In this document: positions 7,451-8,944 of the stretch, one piece after another
Numbering within the stretch: position 1 is the stretch's first letter
Layout of the letters: each line of letters starts with the position of its first letter
NCBI GenBank assembly: GCA_016210435.1
Contig: JACQUF010000323.1
Span: 1 to 8,944, forward strand
Length of the DNA stretch: 8,944 nucleotides
DNA from: Chloroflexota bacterium
GTDB lineage: Bacteria; Chloroflexota; Dehalococcoidia; Lucifugimonadales; Lucifugimonadaceae
Direction of reading: 5' to 3'
Program-made: the position numbers and the translations under genes
The notes under the pieces: model-generated
What the model was told of the DNA's origin: nothing
What the model saw: only the letters and a program-made list of their open reading frames with translations
Database searches by the model: none

Positions 7451-7720
7451 AGACAGGACGGCACGGGGCTGTCGCAGCGAGCCGGGAAAGCGTGAAATAC
7501 CTGCGGAATCACAGAGGGGCGGCCCGCCTGCACATCACCAGGGGGGCCTGAGATAGCCGGCGTGGTCGCCCCTCTCCCGTCACCCATAGCGCGTGAGTGT
7601 CCGCTCGCGCGCCACCCAGTTAAATGGGAAGCGGGTTCCGTAGCTCGTATGTTATCCCACGCTCTGCTATGTCGTCTGGCGGCCCGCCACGATACGCTTT
7701 CGGCCTGTTGCGCCGCCCGC

Positions 7721-7726
7721 TAGAAT
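7721..7726 (+). promoter_or_regulatory. Putative -10 element of the nuclease gene
   Basis: TAGAAT matches the TATAAT consensus at five of six bases. Transcription would start near 7733, about 23 bases before GTG 7756. The -35 position at 17-base spacing reads TTTCGG, which is poor, so the promoter may be weak or activator-dependent. Confidence 0.4.
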
Positions 7727-7742
7727 CCACGCGGCCTGAACC

Positions 7743-7748
7743 AGGAAG
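7743..7748 (+). promoter_or_regulatory. Ribosome binding site that sets the nuclease start
   Basis: AGGAAG stands seven bases before GTG 7756. The upstream in-frame ATG at 7624 has only a weak purine context and encodes 44 residues of low-information Arg/Pro/Ser-rich sequence. This site therefore decides for the GTG. Confidence 0.6.
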
Positions 7749-7755
7749 CCCGATC

Positions 7756-8466
7756 GTGGAAAATCTTCTCTTCAAGCGCGGAAATGAGTCGCTCGTCACC
7801 CATCGCCTGAAATGGGCCGCGTTGGAGTGGCTCTACCGGGAGGCGGGATGCCGCGCCATCGGCTTCGAAGTAAGGCTGGAAGGTCCGGCTGGCAGGATCG
7901 CCGATGTCGTGGCGGTAGGCCCGGCAAACCGTGTGTATCTGATCGAGGTCAAGTCTTCACGTGCCGACTTGGTCAGGGACGATCACACGCGCCGTGACCT
8001 TGATCGACTGGAGCGCCAGGTCCCGGTCGTAGACGAAGCGGTGAGCCTGACAGCAGGAGTGCTCGAGGCTGCCGCGGCGCGCGCGCAGCAGCCCGATGGT
8101 CGCCCGGACTGGCAGACTGACGAGGCATACCGGCAGGCTCTTGGCGACCATTCCAGGGTCGTCCGCCGCGGAGAGCGCCTTCGCGAGCGAATCGCAACCT
8201 ACAGCACCAAGTTCCATGATCCGGCCTACCTGCGTGTGGCCCACTGCCACTACATCATGGCGCCGTCCGGGATGTTGATCCCCTCGGAGCTTCCGCCCAT
8301 GTGGGGACTCTTGGACGAGACGCCCAGACTCCGATTTGAAGCGCCGGTCAAACAGGTGCGAGAAGCCACGGCGCACGTCCTCCGGGCCATTGCGAAGGCC
8401 AACACGCGGGACATCATGTTTGCCCGCGGGCTGAAACGTGGTCAGATGAAGACGGTTGCTACGTAG
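7756..8466 (+). CDS. PD-(D/E)XK nuclease-fold protein, MmcB-like DNA repair protein
   Basis: From GTG 7756 the product has 236 residues; from ATG 7624 it would have 280. The nuclease core is readable: an N-terminal helix with ESLVTHRLKWAALEWL (11-26), Glu38 in GFEVRLEG, Asp50 in RIADVVAVG, then Glu64-Val-Lys66 in YLIEVKSSRADL. That E...D...ExK set is the metal-binding catalytic signature of the PD-(D/E)XK superfamily. The closing segment, CHYIMAPSGMLIPSELPPMWGLL (164-186, with Pro-Pro-x-Trp-Gly), resembles MmcB-like proteins, which in Caulobacter take part in mitomycin C damage tolerance. Between the two is a helical, charged insertion of roughly 75 residues (about 75-150), rich in Arg, Ala and Gln, that I do not expect in short MmcB proteins. 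No helicase or methyltransferase partner adjoins it, so a restriction enzyme is less likely. The fold is fairly sure, the MmcB link moderate, the substrate unknown. Confidence 0.75.
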   Translation: MENLLFKRGNESLVTHRLKWAALEWLYREAGCRAIGFEVRLEGPAGRIADVVAVGPANRVYLIEVKSSRADLVRDDHTRRDLDRLERQVPVVDEAVSLTAGVLEAAAARAQQPDGRPDWQTDEAYRQALGDHSRVVRRGERLRERIATYSTKFHDPAYLRVAHCHYIMAPSGMLIPSELPPMWGLLDETPRLRFEAPVKQVREATAHVLRAIAKANTRDIMFARGLKRGQMKTVAT

Positions 8467-8491
8467 CCGATATTCCTGACCGGCGCAATTG

Positions 8492-8516
8492 CTCGGCTTT
8501 TGGGGAGTCCCCCGAG
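8492..8516. terminator. Candidate hairpin between convergent genes
   Basis: CTCGG (8492-8496) pairs with CCGAG (8512-8516), and inside it GGG (8503-8505) pairs with CCC (8509-8511) around AGT, leaving a CTTTTG bulge on the left arm. It lies 25 bases after the nuclease stop, between that gene and the minus-strand aminotransferase, where a terminator is expected. No T-run follows in either direction, so the call is weak. The rest of 8467-8650 shows no gene. Confidence 0.25.
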
Positions 8517-8650
8517 GAAGCCTTGCGAGAAGTTCTCCTGGCCAAAGAAGCAGGGCTGTCTGTGGCAAGGCAGGACCGCAAGCCGACCCCAACCCTCGAT
8601 ACCGCCCGGGAATCTACCAGTCGGCCTGATAAGCCGCCGCGGAAAGCGGG

Positions 8651-8944
8651 CTAAGGGCTCCGCTTCGCCAGGTACTGGTCGATACGGTCCAGCGCCTTCT
8701 TGATGTTCTGCTGCGAGTTTGCAAACGAAAGCCGCGCGTACCCTTCGCCGTATTCGCCGAAGGACGTCCCGTGCACCGTGGCGACGCCGGCGTCAGTTAG
8801 GATCTTCTCGGCGAACTCCTTGCTCTTCATGCCGGTGCCACGGATGTTCGGGAAAACGTAGAACGCGCCTTTCGGCGTGATGCAACTGATCCCTCTGATC
8901 GAATTCAGACCCTGCACGATCAACTCGCGCCGGCGCTTGAACTC
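8651..8944 (-). CDS. Class I/II pyridoxal-phosphate aminotransferase, C-terminal part, cut by window edge
   Basis: The last 97 codons of a gene whose start lies beyond 8944. The frame is open to the edge, beginning with EFKRRRELIVQGLN, so the TTG at 8921-8923 is not a start. This is the small C-terminal domain of fold-type I aminotransferases (aspartate aminotransferase-like, subgroup I-gamma). TPKGAFYVFPNI is the strand pair near the active-site entrance, GVATVHGTSFGEYGEGY follows, and the Arg in YARLSFAN corresponds to the conserved arginine that binds the substrate alpha-carboxylate. The PLP lysine is outside the window. These enzymes move amino groups between amino acids and 2-oxoacids in the cytoplasm; aspartate as substrate is likely but not provable from this piece. 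The gene converges on the nuclease gene with 184 bases between stops. Confidence 0.93.
   Translation of the reverse strand, partial: EFKRRRELIVQGLNSIRGISCITPKGAFYVFPNIRGTGMKSKEFAEKILTDAGVATVHGTSFGEYGEGYARLSFANSQQNIKKALDRIDQYLAKRSP

Larger units (their letters stand above)
7451..7755 (+). other. Intergenic region with nested inverted repeats
   Basis: A 305-base gap between the regulator and nuclease genes with no convincing gene. AGAGGGGCG (7513-7521) and CGCCCCTCT (7567-7575) are a perfect 9-base inverted repeat 45 bases apart. Inside it, GGCCCGCCTG (7521-7530) pairs with CAGGGGGGCC (7539-7548) with a single mismatch around an 8-base loop. CCCA/TGGG at 7615-7618 and 7625-7628 flank GTTAAA. 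No T-run follows the stems. A reading frame from ATG 7624 joins the nuclease in frame, but the -10-like TAGAAT at 7721 and the ribosome-binding site at 7743 lie inside it, so I treat it as untranslated. Confidence 0.5.

Noticed and set aside
7580..7670. Possible tRNA because of a GGGTTCC segment
   Set aside because: No acceptor stem, no paired T-arm and no anticodon arm can be formed around it.
8458..8467. Perfect 10-base palindrome GCTACGTAGC over the nuclease stop codon
   Set aside because: Short palindromes of this size occur by chance, and nothing around it suggests an operator or site.
7957..8592. 211-codon minus-strand frame antisense to the nuclease
   Set aside because: The plus strand carries clear catalytic motifs in this stretch, and the antisense product shows none.

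Overview
This is a high-GC bacterial window with ordinary protein-coding DNA. It carries four complete or nearly complete plus-strand genes and the 3' end of one minus-strand gene. No rRNA, tRNA, CRISPR array, insertion sequence or phage module was found. Three things point loosely to a Chloroflexota-like or other Terrabacteria genome, perhaps a SAR202/Dehalococcoidia-type lineage known from metagenomes: the look of the aminotransferase C-terminus, two dispersed palindromic repeats of kinds I remember from many high-GC environmental genomes, and a start codon that looks leaderless. This placement is inference from memory, not a database result.

Layout. Positions 1-340 hold no gene I can support. 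At 356-1276 is an extended short-chain dehydrogenase resembling uronate dehydrogenase, with a good Shine-Dalgarno sequence. A palindromic repeat at 1281-1330 fills the gap to a full-length Lhr-type superfamily 2 helicase (1331-6055, about 1574 aa). The repeat supplies the only visible ribosome-binding sequence for the helicase, and a second dispersed repeat lies in frame inside the helicase's N-terminal RecA domain. At 6140-7450 is a membrane-anchored regulator with two N-terminal transmembrane helices, a GAF-like domain, a proline-rich linker and a C-terminal OmpR/PhoB-type winged helix. After a 305-base gap with strong inverted repeats comes a PD-(D/E)XK nuclease-fold protein, MmcB-like, best started at GTG 7756 and ending at 8466. 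A class I/II aminotransferase converges on it from the right edge (8651-8944, minus strand, partial).

How the genes may work together. Lhr helicases and MmcB-like nucleases are both linked to DNA repair, and the regulator sits between them on the same strand. The gaps (84 and 305 bases) and the separate promoter-like signals argue against one tight operon, so a shared function is only a hypothesis. The dehydrogenase and aminotransferase look like unrelated metabolic genes.

The points most worth a second look are the regulator's architecture (the reverse of ToxR/CadC), the two repeats that have become part of the helicase gene's translation signal and its protein, and the helical insertion in the nuclease domain.
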